Positions 39,408-46,986 of a stretch of DNA of 64,000 nt are shown one piece after another. Origin of the DNA: Arenicellaceae bacterium (GTDB lineage: Bacteria; Pseudomonadota; Gammaproteobacteria; Arenicellales; Arenicellaceae); contig JAQWNC010000028.1 in the NCBI GenBank assembly GCA_029246505.1, positions 62,001 to 126,000 of the forward strand, read 5' to 3'. Numbering within the stretch: position 1 is the stretch's first letter; each line of letters opens with the position of its first letter. Below the pieces are notes generated by a model. It saw only the letters and a list, made by a program, of their open reading frames with translations, was not told the origin of the DNA and did no database searches. The translations under genes were made by a program, and so were the position numbers.

Positions 39408-40340
39408 TTACAAGGATAAAAGGTGAGTACTCATCCGTTTACGAGTAGCTTCGTCAGGAAGCCCCCCATAGCCCGCTCGCATATTATCGATCAAATGGCT
39501 AACCTTGCTAGTTTCGGTAACAACACTGGTTATCGCTGGATTAGATAGAATGTATTTTAATGAGAACTGTGCCCACGACTCGCAGTCGAAGTCGGCCGTC
39601 CATTCGGGTAGTTCTTTATCCGCAACCACACTAAAAAATGCACCATCGTCAAAGGCTTTAAACGGCTCAACCGCAATAACTGCAATGCCAATATCTGCGG
39701 CCAGCGGCAAAATGCGCTCGGCTGGCCCCTGCTGGGTAATAGAATACCCCGGCATAATAAAATCAGGATTTTCATCCCTCATAAACTTTTCCAGTGGATC
39801 ATAATCAGTTTTTCTGGTCAGACTAACGCCAATGTATCGAACTCGGCCAGTATTTTTCCATTCTTTTAAGATCGGCCACTGGATGTCCAGTTCACGCATA
39901 TTGTGCAGTAACAGTAAATCAATAGGTTGCTTGTTTAAATTCGCCACCAACTTCTCAAGGTGCACGGTAGCAGCTTCCTTTCCGTTTACTGTGCTCTTTC
40001 CGATCAGGAATAGATCTTTCTGCACGCCCATCTCGGTAAGTAGTCCACCAACTGCCGGCACGTTTGGCCGAAAGAACGCAGGTGTATCCATTAATTTGCC
40101 GCCCATATCCATCATAGTTTGAATAATAGACATCGGTAGTTCTTTGCCTACCTCTTGATAGTCAACAAAAATATCGGGGGCACCCATTCCCACCACTGGT
40201 AATTGCTCGTCAGTCCCTGGAATCACGCGGGTACGCATCGATTCTTGTGCAAAAGCTGCTGTTGGCAACGAGGCAGCCGCGGCCAAAGTAGCGCTCTGCG
40301 TAAGGAATTTTCTTCTGTTCACTGATCTAAATTTTGACAC
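39408..40340 (-). CDS. Tat-exported aldo/keto reductase-family protein
   Basis: 310-residue AKR-fold protein preceded by a twin-arginine signal (VNRRKFLTQS, Arg9-Arg10; cleavage near AFA-QE). AKR barrel features: the catalytic Asp85 in LMDTP, Lys115 in LIGKS and His146 in LLLLHN. The tyrosine that completes the AKR tetrad, five residues after the Asp, is Phe90. NADPH-dependent reduction is therefore doubtful, both for the missing Tyr and because the periplasm has little NADPH. AKR-like Tat proteins are known in bacterial genomes without assigned function. Clustered with other exported proteins. Confidence 0.78.
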   Translation of the reverse strand: MSKFRSVNRRKFLTQSATLAAAASLPTAAFAQESMRTRVIPGTDEQLPVVGMGAPDIFVDYQEVGKELPMSIIQTMMDMGGKLMDTPAFFRPNVPAVGGLLTEMGVQKDLFLIGKSTVNGKEAATVHLEKLVANLNKQPIDLLLLHNMRELDIQWPILKEWKNTGRVRYIGVSLTRKTDYDPLEKFMRDENPDFIMPGYSITQQGPAERILPLAADIGIAVIAVEPFKAFDDGAFFSVVADKELPEWTADFDCESWAQFSLKYILSNPAITSVVTETSKVSHLIDNMRAGYGGLPDEATRKRMSTHLLSL

Positions 40341-40572
40341 TGGTACATACTCCTAGGCGTTCTTTCAATTATGGGGGTCGAATATAAATAGGCTAGCATC
40401 AGATCCGCACAAATGCAGCAGCCCTTACGTAGTAGGTACATAGAGTTGCAGATACCTAGATTAACAAGTAATAGGTTGTTGGTAGCCGTAAAGTAACAAT
40501 CTATCCTGATTTGGATATTACTAAACAAATAAGTAATTTATACTTGTTTTTTTAATTAAATAGGAGCATCAA

Positions 40573-41610
40573 ATGAATATAAATCGCGTTGTCGTTCTTT
40601 CCAGCTTACTTCTAATATTAGGTGTACCGTCTAGCTCCTTTGCTCAACAGGAACCAACGAGATCTATCACTCAGATAACCGGTGATTTATATCGCGGCCA
40701 AAATAATAATCACTTTACTGTTTTCCTGGTCACCGAAGAAGGGATTATCCTCGCCGACCCTATTAATCCAGAATTCTCTGCTTGGCTCAAAAGCGAACTT
40801 GATACCCGATTTGGCGTGCCAGTGAAGTATGTGCTGTACAGCCATCATCATGGCGATCACGCCTCTGGTGGTGATGTCTTTTCCGATACCGCCACGTTTA
40901 TTGGCCATGAAAACATGTTGACTCACATGGCAATGCCTCCAGAGTCCACGCCACTGCCTCTCGAGGGACAATACGCAATTGCCGCAACAATGGACGCCAA
41001 CGGCAATGGTATGGTTGAGCGAAGCGAAGCAAGTGGTGCTGTACTCGCTAATTTTGTCGGGTTTGACGAGAATGGCGACAACATCCTAAGCGGTGCAGAA
41101 ATATTACGTGGCCCGATTAGCCAAGTGCGAGAGCCTGAAGTTACCTATGCCACAAATACCGTAATTACACTGGGTGGTAAAAATGTTGAGATGACCTGGG
41201 TAGGAGAGATGAATCACTCAGCGGATATGAGCGTGATCACCTTTCCTGAAGAGAGAGCAATGCATATCGTCGATTTTATTACTTTCCAACGCTTGCCGTA
41301 TCGAGAAATGGACTTTGAGAACAGCATGTTTGACGAGTGGATGGCTGCTATAAATCATTGGGAGACTGTGTCGACAGACTACGAGTTCATCTCACCTGGG
41401 CACGGCCCCTTGGGCGATACTTCTGACGTTACAGAATGGCGTATTTATTTTGATCAATTACGTGGTGCTGTAAGCGAAGGTATTGCAGCAGGTCAAACAC
41501 TCGAAGATATGAGAGAAAATATTAAATTGGACGATTACAGCGAATGGTCAGGATATTCCTGGTTACATGAGAATGTACTAGGCATGTATCACTTTTTAAC
41601 GGATGAATAG
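40573..41610 (+). CDS. Exported metallo-beta-lactamase-fold hydrolase with inserted EF-hand pair
   Basis: 345-residue periplasmic protein: signal peptide (about 1-24, ending SFA), then an MBL-fold domain with the zinc motif HHHGDH (H91, H93, D95, H96), His215 in MNHSADM, Asp234 in HIVDF and SPGHGPLG near the end. Between the first strand-helix unit and the second zinc ligand there is an insert with two EF-hand-like loops: DANGNGMVERSE (141-152) and DENGDNILSGAE (165-176), both with acidic residues at calcium positions 1, 3, 5 and 12 (loop 1 has Asp, Asn, Asn, Glu). Calcium may thus gate or stabilise the enzyme. The substrate is unknown. Confidence 0.85.
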   Translation: MNINRVVVLSSLLLILGVPSSSFAQQEPTRSITQITGDLYRGQNNNHFTVFLVTEEGIILADPINPEFSAWLKSELDTRFGVPVKYVLYSHHHGDHASGGDVFSDTATFIGHENMLTHMAMPPESTPLPLEGQYAIAATMDANGNGMVERSEASGAVLANFVGFDENGDNILSGAEILRGPISQVREPEVTYATNTVITLGGKNVEMTWVGEMNHSADMSVITFPEERAMHIVDFITFQRLPYREMDFENSMFDEWMAAINHWETVSTDYEFISPGHGPLGDTSDVTEWRIYFDQLRGAVSEGIAAGQTLEDMRENIKLDDYSEWSGYSWLHENVLGMYHFLTDE

Positions 41611-41715
41611 TATCTAGTTGGGCACTCGCTTAGTTCCGAACGCGCTCCAGAATCAACTGATGAATAAGTTCGTTAAAAAATTTACACAGGGTCAAGCTTT
41701 GATTTTTTGACCTTT

Positions 41716-42624
41716 CTAAGCAACATGACTGGGTCCAACCAATGTGGTTAAAACAGCAGTGGTCAGGAGAATAATAAAACCCAGAACCATCTCGATCTGG
41801 ATAGAGCGAGCCAATCGGTCGGGATACTCTGATTGCAGCAGGAGCCCTGGAACCAGACGCAACTTATGATACAGCGCCAGTAAAAGGATGGTGGTGACCA
41901 CTATCAGTTTTGCGGACAAGATCTGCCCGTATTCGGTCAACCACAGCGCACTGACGGAGTTGAGCAATTGCGTCGCTACGAAAATGCCTACCGTAATCAG
42001 CAAAGCGACATTGAACTGGGCGAGCCGACCAAACCGCTGCATAATACTATGCAGGTGCCCTCTATCGAGCTTTTTGCAACTGAACCAGAGTGGCCAGAGC
42101 GTACCCATCCACCAAGCGATCGCCACCACATGTAAGCTCAAGGCAAGTTTTGCCCATAAATGAAGTTCTGCAGTGTGTCCAATATTTACAAAGGAAAACC
42201 CCAACAGATATAACGCAACTAACCACAGAGTAAAGGCCAAAAGACGTAAAAAACCTGCCCCATAGAAATTTTTGGGCGCTCGAAAAGCGGCCATCGCCAC
42301 AAGCATTAATGCAAATCCAAGTCCACGCCAGAGCGTTGATTCACCCACCGCCGAACCCCAAAGAATGGTACGTAATAGTGGATTCCACATACCGCCAAAT
42401 CCGGTCTCAGCAAGCGCTCCAATCTGCACAACAAAAGCCAATCCTGTAGCCAACAACGCGACAACTATCGATATCCATAAATATCGATTTAATGATTGCC
42501 TAAGACTGTTAGCATTTATTCCAAAAATAAATACTGTATTCACACCGCCGACTGCAGCTGAAAATCCAAGGTAAATACCCAGTTTACAAATTACTAGCAT
42601 TAGCGCCCAGAGACTCAGTTCCAT
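41716..42624 (-). CDS. copD: CopD-family copper resistance membrane protein
   Basis: 302-residue inner-membrane protein with about eight hydrophobic helices and the CopD family features (WRGLGFALMLVAMA, HTAELHLWAKLALSLHVVAIAWWMGTLWPLW). CopD is thought to take copper from periplasmic CopC into the cytoplasm or membrane. It follows copC by 14 nt and is probably in one transcript with copC and the cusA remnant. Several His residues within membrane helices are plausible copper ligands. Confidence 0.88.
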   Translation of the reverse strand: MELSLWALMLVICKLGIYLGFSAAVGGVNTVFIFGINANSLRQSLNRYLWISIVVALLATGLAFVVQIGALAETGFGGMWNPLLRTILWGSAVGESTLWRGLGFALMLVAMAAFRAPKNFYGAGFLRLLAFTLWLVALYLLGFSFVNIGHTAELHLWAKLALSLHVVAIAWWMGTLWPLWFSCKKLDRGHLHSIMQRFGRLAQFNVALLITVGIFVATQLLNSVSALWLTEYGQILSAKLIVVTTILLLALYHKLRLVPGLLLQSEYPDRLARSIQIEMVLGFIILLTTAVLTTLVGPSHVA

Positions 42625-42638
42625 AGAGCCTGCCTCAA

Positions 42639-43094
42639 TTACTGACCGCTGTGGCTCTGTTGATCGCCCGATGACTCCACTTCGCCCTCAGTCGTCGTTG
42701 GCATAGCCATCTCACCGTGATCTCTCATGGGCAAACCAGCACCCTGAACCATAAATTCAAATGAGCCAGTTATCTGGTGACCGTCACCACCTAGCAGCCC
42801 CCAAGTCACTTGATAATCACCAATGGCTAGCTCCGGTACGGCCACACTAAATGTAGCACTTGCCGTAACCGAGGGAATGAAATTCACCTCAACACGATAG
42901 CCGCTAATTTTGCTGACAACCTCGAACTTGATCAAATTGACTTTTGCCATAAATTTCAATTCGATCACTTCGGGGCTTCCCACCAGCATGGCGTTATTGT
43001 TAGGGACTGAGCTTTTCAATCCTGTATGCGCATAACTGTTAGCGCCCAGAATAAGGGTAATAAACAGAGTGAAAATTAGACTGGTTCTTTTCAT
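42639..43094 (-). CDS. copC: CopC-family periplasmic copper-binding protein
   Basis: 151-residue exported protein. The signal peptide ends SYA, leaving His23 as first mature residue; with Asp104 and His106 in GGDGHQITG this gives the known CopC Cu(II) site (N-terminal His, Asp and His of the DGH motif). Immunoglobulin-like strands LKSSVPNNNAMLVGSPEVIELKF and YQVTWGLLGGDGHQ are typical. A Met/His-containing tail (PMRDHGEMAMP, and QQSHSG) may add copper sites. The start overlaps the cusA stop by 4 nt. Confidence 0.9.
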   Translation of the reverse strand: MKRTSLIFTLFITLILGANSYAHTGLKSSVPNNNAMLVGSPEVIELKFMAKVNLIKFEVVSKISGYRVEVNFIPSVTASATFSVAVPELAIGDYQVTWGLLGGDGHQITGSFEFMVQGAGLPMRDHGEMAMPTTTEGEVESSGDQQSHSGQ

Positions 43095-44983
43095 GGTTTA
43101 GCTCCTGAGCGGTGGTTAACTGAAATATATTGAGTAGATTTAGTAAGCAGAAATCTCTGCCATAGAAAATAGATACTGGGTAATACCAGCAAGGTCAACA
43201 AGACTGAGCTAACCATACCCCCAACCATGGGTGCCGCTAGTCGGCTCATCACTTCTGAGCCGGTTCCAGTGCCTAACATAATGGGTACCAAACCAATGAT
43301 GGTGGCACCCGCGGTCATGAGAACGGGACGCACTCGCAACCCAGCGCCTTGCAACACCGCGCTAGCGAGCATCTGTGTCGTTATGCTTTGTTGTTGTGAG
43401 TGACTTTGCTCATGTAACTCTCGCAGCGACTGATTTAGATAGACAAGCATGATCACTCCAGTTTCCACCGCAAGACCTGCCAGAGCGATCAACCCCACAC
43501 CTACGGCGATCGAGAAGTTAAAATCAAGCCAATACATCAGCCACACACTTCCCACCAGCGAAAGCGGCATGATTACCATGAGAAGGACTACCGGCATCGC
43601 GCGTCCAAAATTTATGTAAAGCAGTATCACAATAATCGCAAGAGTGAGCGGCACCATGTAGTTAAGTTTTTCCTTTGCGCGCAGCATGTATTCATACTGA
43701 CCAGACCAGTTAAGTGAATACCCAACAGGTAGTTCCAGTTGAGAGTTAACCGTTTGCATGGCTTGCTTAACGTAGCTGCCTACATCGATACCATCGATGT
43801 CCACATAGGTCCAACCGTTAATACGCGAATTCTCACTTTTGATACTTGGTGGGCCGTTTTCTATGTAGACGCTAGCAACATCTCCTAGTGCAATGCGTTG
43901 TCCCATTGGGGTAATTATAGGCAGCAAAGCCAACTGCTCAGGAGAATCCCGATAGGCTTGTGGATAACGTAAATTAACCGGATAGCGCTCTAAACCTTCT
44001 ACTGTTTGAGTAACGTTCATACCACCAATCGCAGACGCTACAACTTGTTGCACATCGGCAATATTTAGACCAAAACGCGAAGCCCTTTCTCGATCAATGT
44101 CAACTCTTATGTAGCGACCACCTGCAACGCGCTCGGAATAGACAGACGCTGTACCTGGAACCTCTGCCAGAATCCGTTCAAGCTCTTGACCAATGGATTG
44201 AATTTTACTGAGATCCGCTCCAGCAACTTTGATACCGACGGGAGTTTTTATACCCGTTGCCAACATATCGATTCGGGTTTTAATCGGCATGACCCACGCG
44301 TTGGTGATACCAGGTAATTCTAGCAGTGTGTCGAATTCCTGCTTAAGGGATTCCGTCGTAACTCCTTCACGCCATTCGCTATGATCCTTTAGCTGGATAA
44401 ACGTCTCGATCATTGTCAACGGCGCAGGGTCTGTCGCCGTTTCAGCTCGCCCCACCTTACCAAACACTGTTTCCACCTCAGGCGCAGTGCGAATCAGCTT
44501 GTCAGTTTGTTGCAGCAATTCCCTAGCCTTTCCAATAGAAATACCTGGGTAGGTGATCGGCATATACATCAGGTCACCCTCATCTAGTTCGGGCATAAAC
44601 TCACTACCGATGCGTTGCAATGGCCAAAGACTAGTGGTAGCAATCAGCAAGGTTATAAGTAACGTGGATTTTGGGAAACGTAACACCGTTTTAAGCATAG
44701 GCATGTAGGCCGTAATCAAAATCCGATTCGCTGGATTCTTCTGTTCCGGCAGTATTTTTCCACGAATAAAAAAGCCCATTAAGACGGGCACCAGCGTGAT
44801 AGCTAACACAGCAGCAGCGCCCATCGCATAGGTTTTAGTGAATGCAAGTGGAGAGAACATGCGGCCTTCTTGCGCTTCCAATGTGAATACCGGAATAAAA
44901 CTGACGGTAATAATTAACAAACTAAAAAAAAGAGCTGGGCCAACTTCTGTAGCAGAATCTGCCACGATCTGCCAGCGGTTTTC
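43091..44983 (-). pseudogene. cusA: 5'-truncated CusA-type heavy-metal RND efflux pump
   Basis: The frame gives 624 residues from GTG 44965, matching only the C-terminal 60% of CusA (full length about 1,040). Homology begins at codons for ENRWQIVADSATEVGPALF, directly after an in-frame TAG (44986-44984); everything before that (first half of the pump, including the first porter domain and helix bundle start) is absent. Conserved CusA pieces remain: RIDMLATGIKTPVGIKVAG and GTGSEVMSRLAAPMVGG. No cusB or cusC is present. It cannot make a functional trimeric pump, though the downstream copC still depends on this region for coupled translation. Confidence 0.88.
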
Positions 44984-45015
44984 CTAGTTCAGCACTGCCG
45001 TTAAATTTGGCTTTA

Positions 45016-45147
45016 CCTTCCGCTTACACATCGTAATGGAAAAACTTGCCATTCGGCTAGCTGTTCTTTTAGTTGCATAAATAGCGGATTTATTATCGCC
45101 AATTCACCGCCGCCTATATTAAAATAGAGCAGCGCTCGGCACGCAAA
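45016..45147 (-). pseudogene. Possible 3' remnant of an unknown gene
   Basis: 44 codons of minus-strand open frame after a TAG (45150-45148) end at TAA 45015-45013, with protein-like text (ALLYFNIGGGELAIINPLF, then LKEQLAEWQVFP). No start and no homologue recognised. It lies between the truncated cusA and the radical SAM gene, as expected at a recombination scar. Confidence 0.25.
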
Positions 45148-45163
45148 CTACAAAGAAACAAAC

Positions 45164-46150
45164 TCATTGAGTGAGTTCGTTAATTATTCTTGCCGGAATA
45201 CTCGGAAGCCTTTTGCTTCCATAAAAATCACATCCTGCACAGTTTTTTAAGGAAACCCTATCACCAATGATAAGTTTTTCGCGGACATTTCTGAAGTGAT
45301 CGTTATTCCAGATTTCTAAAACCGTATTTTTATTTACGTCGCCCATTACATCGGAGAAATACAAATCAGAGCAGCACTTACTTACTTTTCCATTAGCAGT
45401 AATATTGAATTGTGTGAAAGGGTATTCACAAAAGCCTCTGGGAGCCATAGACTTTTCTTGTTTATTAGGGGCAGTTCCGCCTCTGCTATTTAACACCTCA
45501 TTTTGTAGACGTCTAAATATATTCCATCGAAAAATTCTTTCACTCGTAAATTCAGCATAATGGCCAGCCTGAATTTGATCTTCAGCATAATATTTTGGAA
45601 GAATTTCATTACGTATAATGTCGAATTTCTTAGGCAGAGCGCTCTCAAGATCATCGTTGTACCAATCGATTGTAATTTCATTGATGCCGCCAGCAATCAG
45701 AGCTTCTGCTTTTTTAGTCGTTAAAGCCACTCCGTTAGTTAAAATTTGAATCCATGCACGAGGTAGTTTTTGTCTAGCATTATCGACAAACCTTTGGAGT
45801 TCTTTGAATATTAGCGGATCGTTGTTTACGTGATAGGCTATACGTCCCTCGAAATCAAATTCCGCCAATTCTGAAATTACTTTGTCGTAAAGCTCAAAAG
45901 ACATGCTTTGGTCAGTGCGAGTTTCATTTTGAATGGAAGCAGCACAAAAAGAACACCTTCCATTACATAAAGTTCTTACTTCGAAAAAAACAGTATCAAA
46001 TAAAGGTGGATCTTCAACGCCCGTAATATTCAGAGACTCCATTCTGGGTTCATAAACATATTTATTTTGACAATAAACGATCAGGGTTTTTGGCAAGCTA
46101 CGTACGATAGACGGACCATATTTGCGGAGCATTGTTTTAAAAATAAGCAT
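45164..46150 (-). CDS. Radical SAM/SPASM-domain protein
   Basis: 328-residue radical SAM enzyme. The [4Fe-4S]-SAM motif is CNGRCSFC (Cys62, Cys66, Cys69). The C-terminal SPASM-type auxiliary cluster region has Cys241, Cys259, Cys260, Cys304 and Cys307 (the pair in KVSKCCSD, then NCAGCDF). FVDNARQKLPRAWIQILTNG is the typical central strand. SPASM proteins modify peptides or carry out sugar dehydrogenation and the like; the substrate here is not deducible, and no precursor-peptide ORF is evident close by. Codons are visibly more AT-rich than in flanking genes, which with the tRNA-Lys location suggests horizontal origin. Confidence 0.85.
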   Translation of the reverse strand: MLIFKTMLRKYGPSIVRSLPKTLIVYCQNKYVYEPRMESLNITGVEDPPLFDTVFFEVRTLCNGRCSFCAASIQNETRTDQSMSFELYDKVISELAEFDFEGRIAYHVNNDPLIFKELQRFVDNARQKLPRAWIQILTNGVALTTKKAEALIAGGINEITIDWYNDDLESALPKKFDIIRNEILPKYYAEDQIQAGHYAEFTSERIFRWNIFRRLQNEVLNSRGGTAPNKQEKSMAPRGFCEYPFTQFNITANGKVSKCCSDLYFSDVMGDVNKNTVLEIWNNDHFRNVREKLIIGDRVSLKNCAGCDFYGSKRLPSIPARIINELTQ

Positions 46151-46352
46151 AATAAACGATAGAGTTAGTTGTAATCGGCATTATAGCAAGTTTTAAACAT
46201 AGCCCGGGTGAAGAATTTGTTCAAAACATCGGCCTACGACTAAATCCATTTAACTCGATTTCAACCGGCCATTCTCAATGAAACGCAGTTTTTGAGCACA
46301 TTAGTGGCGGCCTATCTAAAAACTTCCAGTTAAAAGGGCACCCATAACACCT

Positions 46353-46380
46353 AAAAAAAAGGGGGGGGGTAGGAGCCCCC
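46353..46380 (-). terminator. Strong intrinsic terminator with G/C homopolymer stem
   Basis: On the minus strand GGGGG, loop CTCCTA, then a run of nine C and eight T. The G9/C9 and A8/T8 runs make a very stable short hairpin with a perfect U tract. It would end transcripts from the integrase-repeat remnant and tRNA-Lys side before the radical SAM gene. Homopolymer length may be misread. Confidence 0.8.
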
Positions 46381-46473
46381 AAGAGTATAAAAGTTCTTCG
46401 GTCGGAGCTAATTTCCTAATTAAGTTATTTGTTATTTTTTAAGGCATAGTCAAGGTTGGTTCTTTCTACCAAT

Positions 46474-46737
46474 CTAATCTCCCTTACCTAACCAATCGGG
46501 CATGGATATCCCGTCGTCTTTATAGATTACTTCAGGGCCAGCAGGAATATCATCAGGCCGCTCCCCTGACTTAGCCCATTTTCTCCACTCGGCCTGGCTC
46601 CCTAAATTTAATGCTCGAGCATACTGACGAGCTTCCTCAAATGGTAGGAATTCCTTCTTAGAATAACCTAACCAATCGGGCCAGGATATCCAGTCGTCTT
46701 TATAGATTACTTCAGGGCCAGCAGGAATATCATCAGT
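46474..46737 (-). pseudogene. Remnant of a phage-integrase-associated repeat protein
   Basis: 88 codons of open minus-strand frame with a TAA (46740-46738) in place of any start. It reads ...DIPAGPEVIYKDDWISWPDW-LGYSKKEFLPFEEARQYAR..., then SQAEWRKWAKSGERPDD and a second DIPAGPEVIYKDDGISMPDW copy, ending TAG at 46476. The (N/D)P-x-x-V/I-Y-K-D-x-W-x-S-W-x-D-W-L-G and FEEAR...AEWR motifs are the repeat often found attached to tyrosine recombinases. Only 1.5 repeat units remain, without a recombinase domain: the tail end of a deleted integrase-type gene. It lies about 95 bp from tRNA-Lys. Confidence 0.75.
46486..46736. repeat. 71-bp direct repeat pair, period 180 bp
   Basis: 46486-46556 and 46666-46736 match at 68 of 71 positions. 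The period of exactly 60 codons equals one integrase-repeat unit of the remnant gene above. The near identity at the DNA level suggests a recent tandem duplication or gene conversion inside this repeat. Confidence 0.9.
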
Positions 46738-46767
46738 TTAGGGCACGCTGTATTTTTCACACACGTT

Positions 46768-46786
46768 GTGTACCCCGCGTGTACCC
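46768..46786. repeat. Paired GTGTACCC repeats near tRNA-Lys
   Basis: GTGTACCC occurs at 46768-46775 and 46779-46786 (period 11 bp, one helical turn), 46 bp from the CCA end of tRNA-Lys. Tandem short repeats in phase with the helix next to a tRNA gene are typical of recombinase-binding sites. The function is inferred. Confidence 0.4.
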
Positions 46787-46831
46787 GAGAAGATACAAAA
46801 ACCTCCCTGTTCTCGTAAGCCATTGATTTAG

Positions 46832-46907
46832 TGGTGGGCCGTGCGCGGCTCGAACGCGCGACCACCTAATTAAAAGTCAGATGCTCTACCAACTGAGCTA
46901 ACGGCCC
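46832..46907 (-). tRNA. tRNA-Lys, anticodon UUU
   Basis: 76-nt cloverleaf on the minus strand including encoded CCA. Acceptor GGGCCGT/ACGGCCC, D-stem GCTC/GAGC, anticodon stem TCTGA/TTAGG with loop CTTTTAA (anticodon TTT), T-stem GCGCG/CGCGC with TTCGAGC. The 3' end faces the integrase-repeat remnant, the usual attachment side for integrative elements. Confidence 0.97.
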
Positions 46908-46986
46908 GTATATCCCACTAAATATTCACCTCAAAATAAGGCGAGGCGCGATTATCGTTATAGTTGTACGTAGTGTCAAACCTGAA

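Noticed and set aside
46741-46832. 38-codon ORF on the minus strand beside tRNA-Lys
   Set aside because: Composition is not protein-like, it is out of frame with the integrase-repeat remnant, and no ribosome-binding site is seen.
46832-46907. Second attachment-site copy of the tRNA-Lys 3' end within the window
   Set aside because: I looked for the T-stem/acceptor sequence elsewhere and found only a short partial match (GTGGGCCG near 39363), too short to count.
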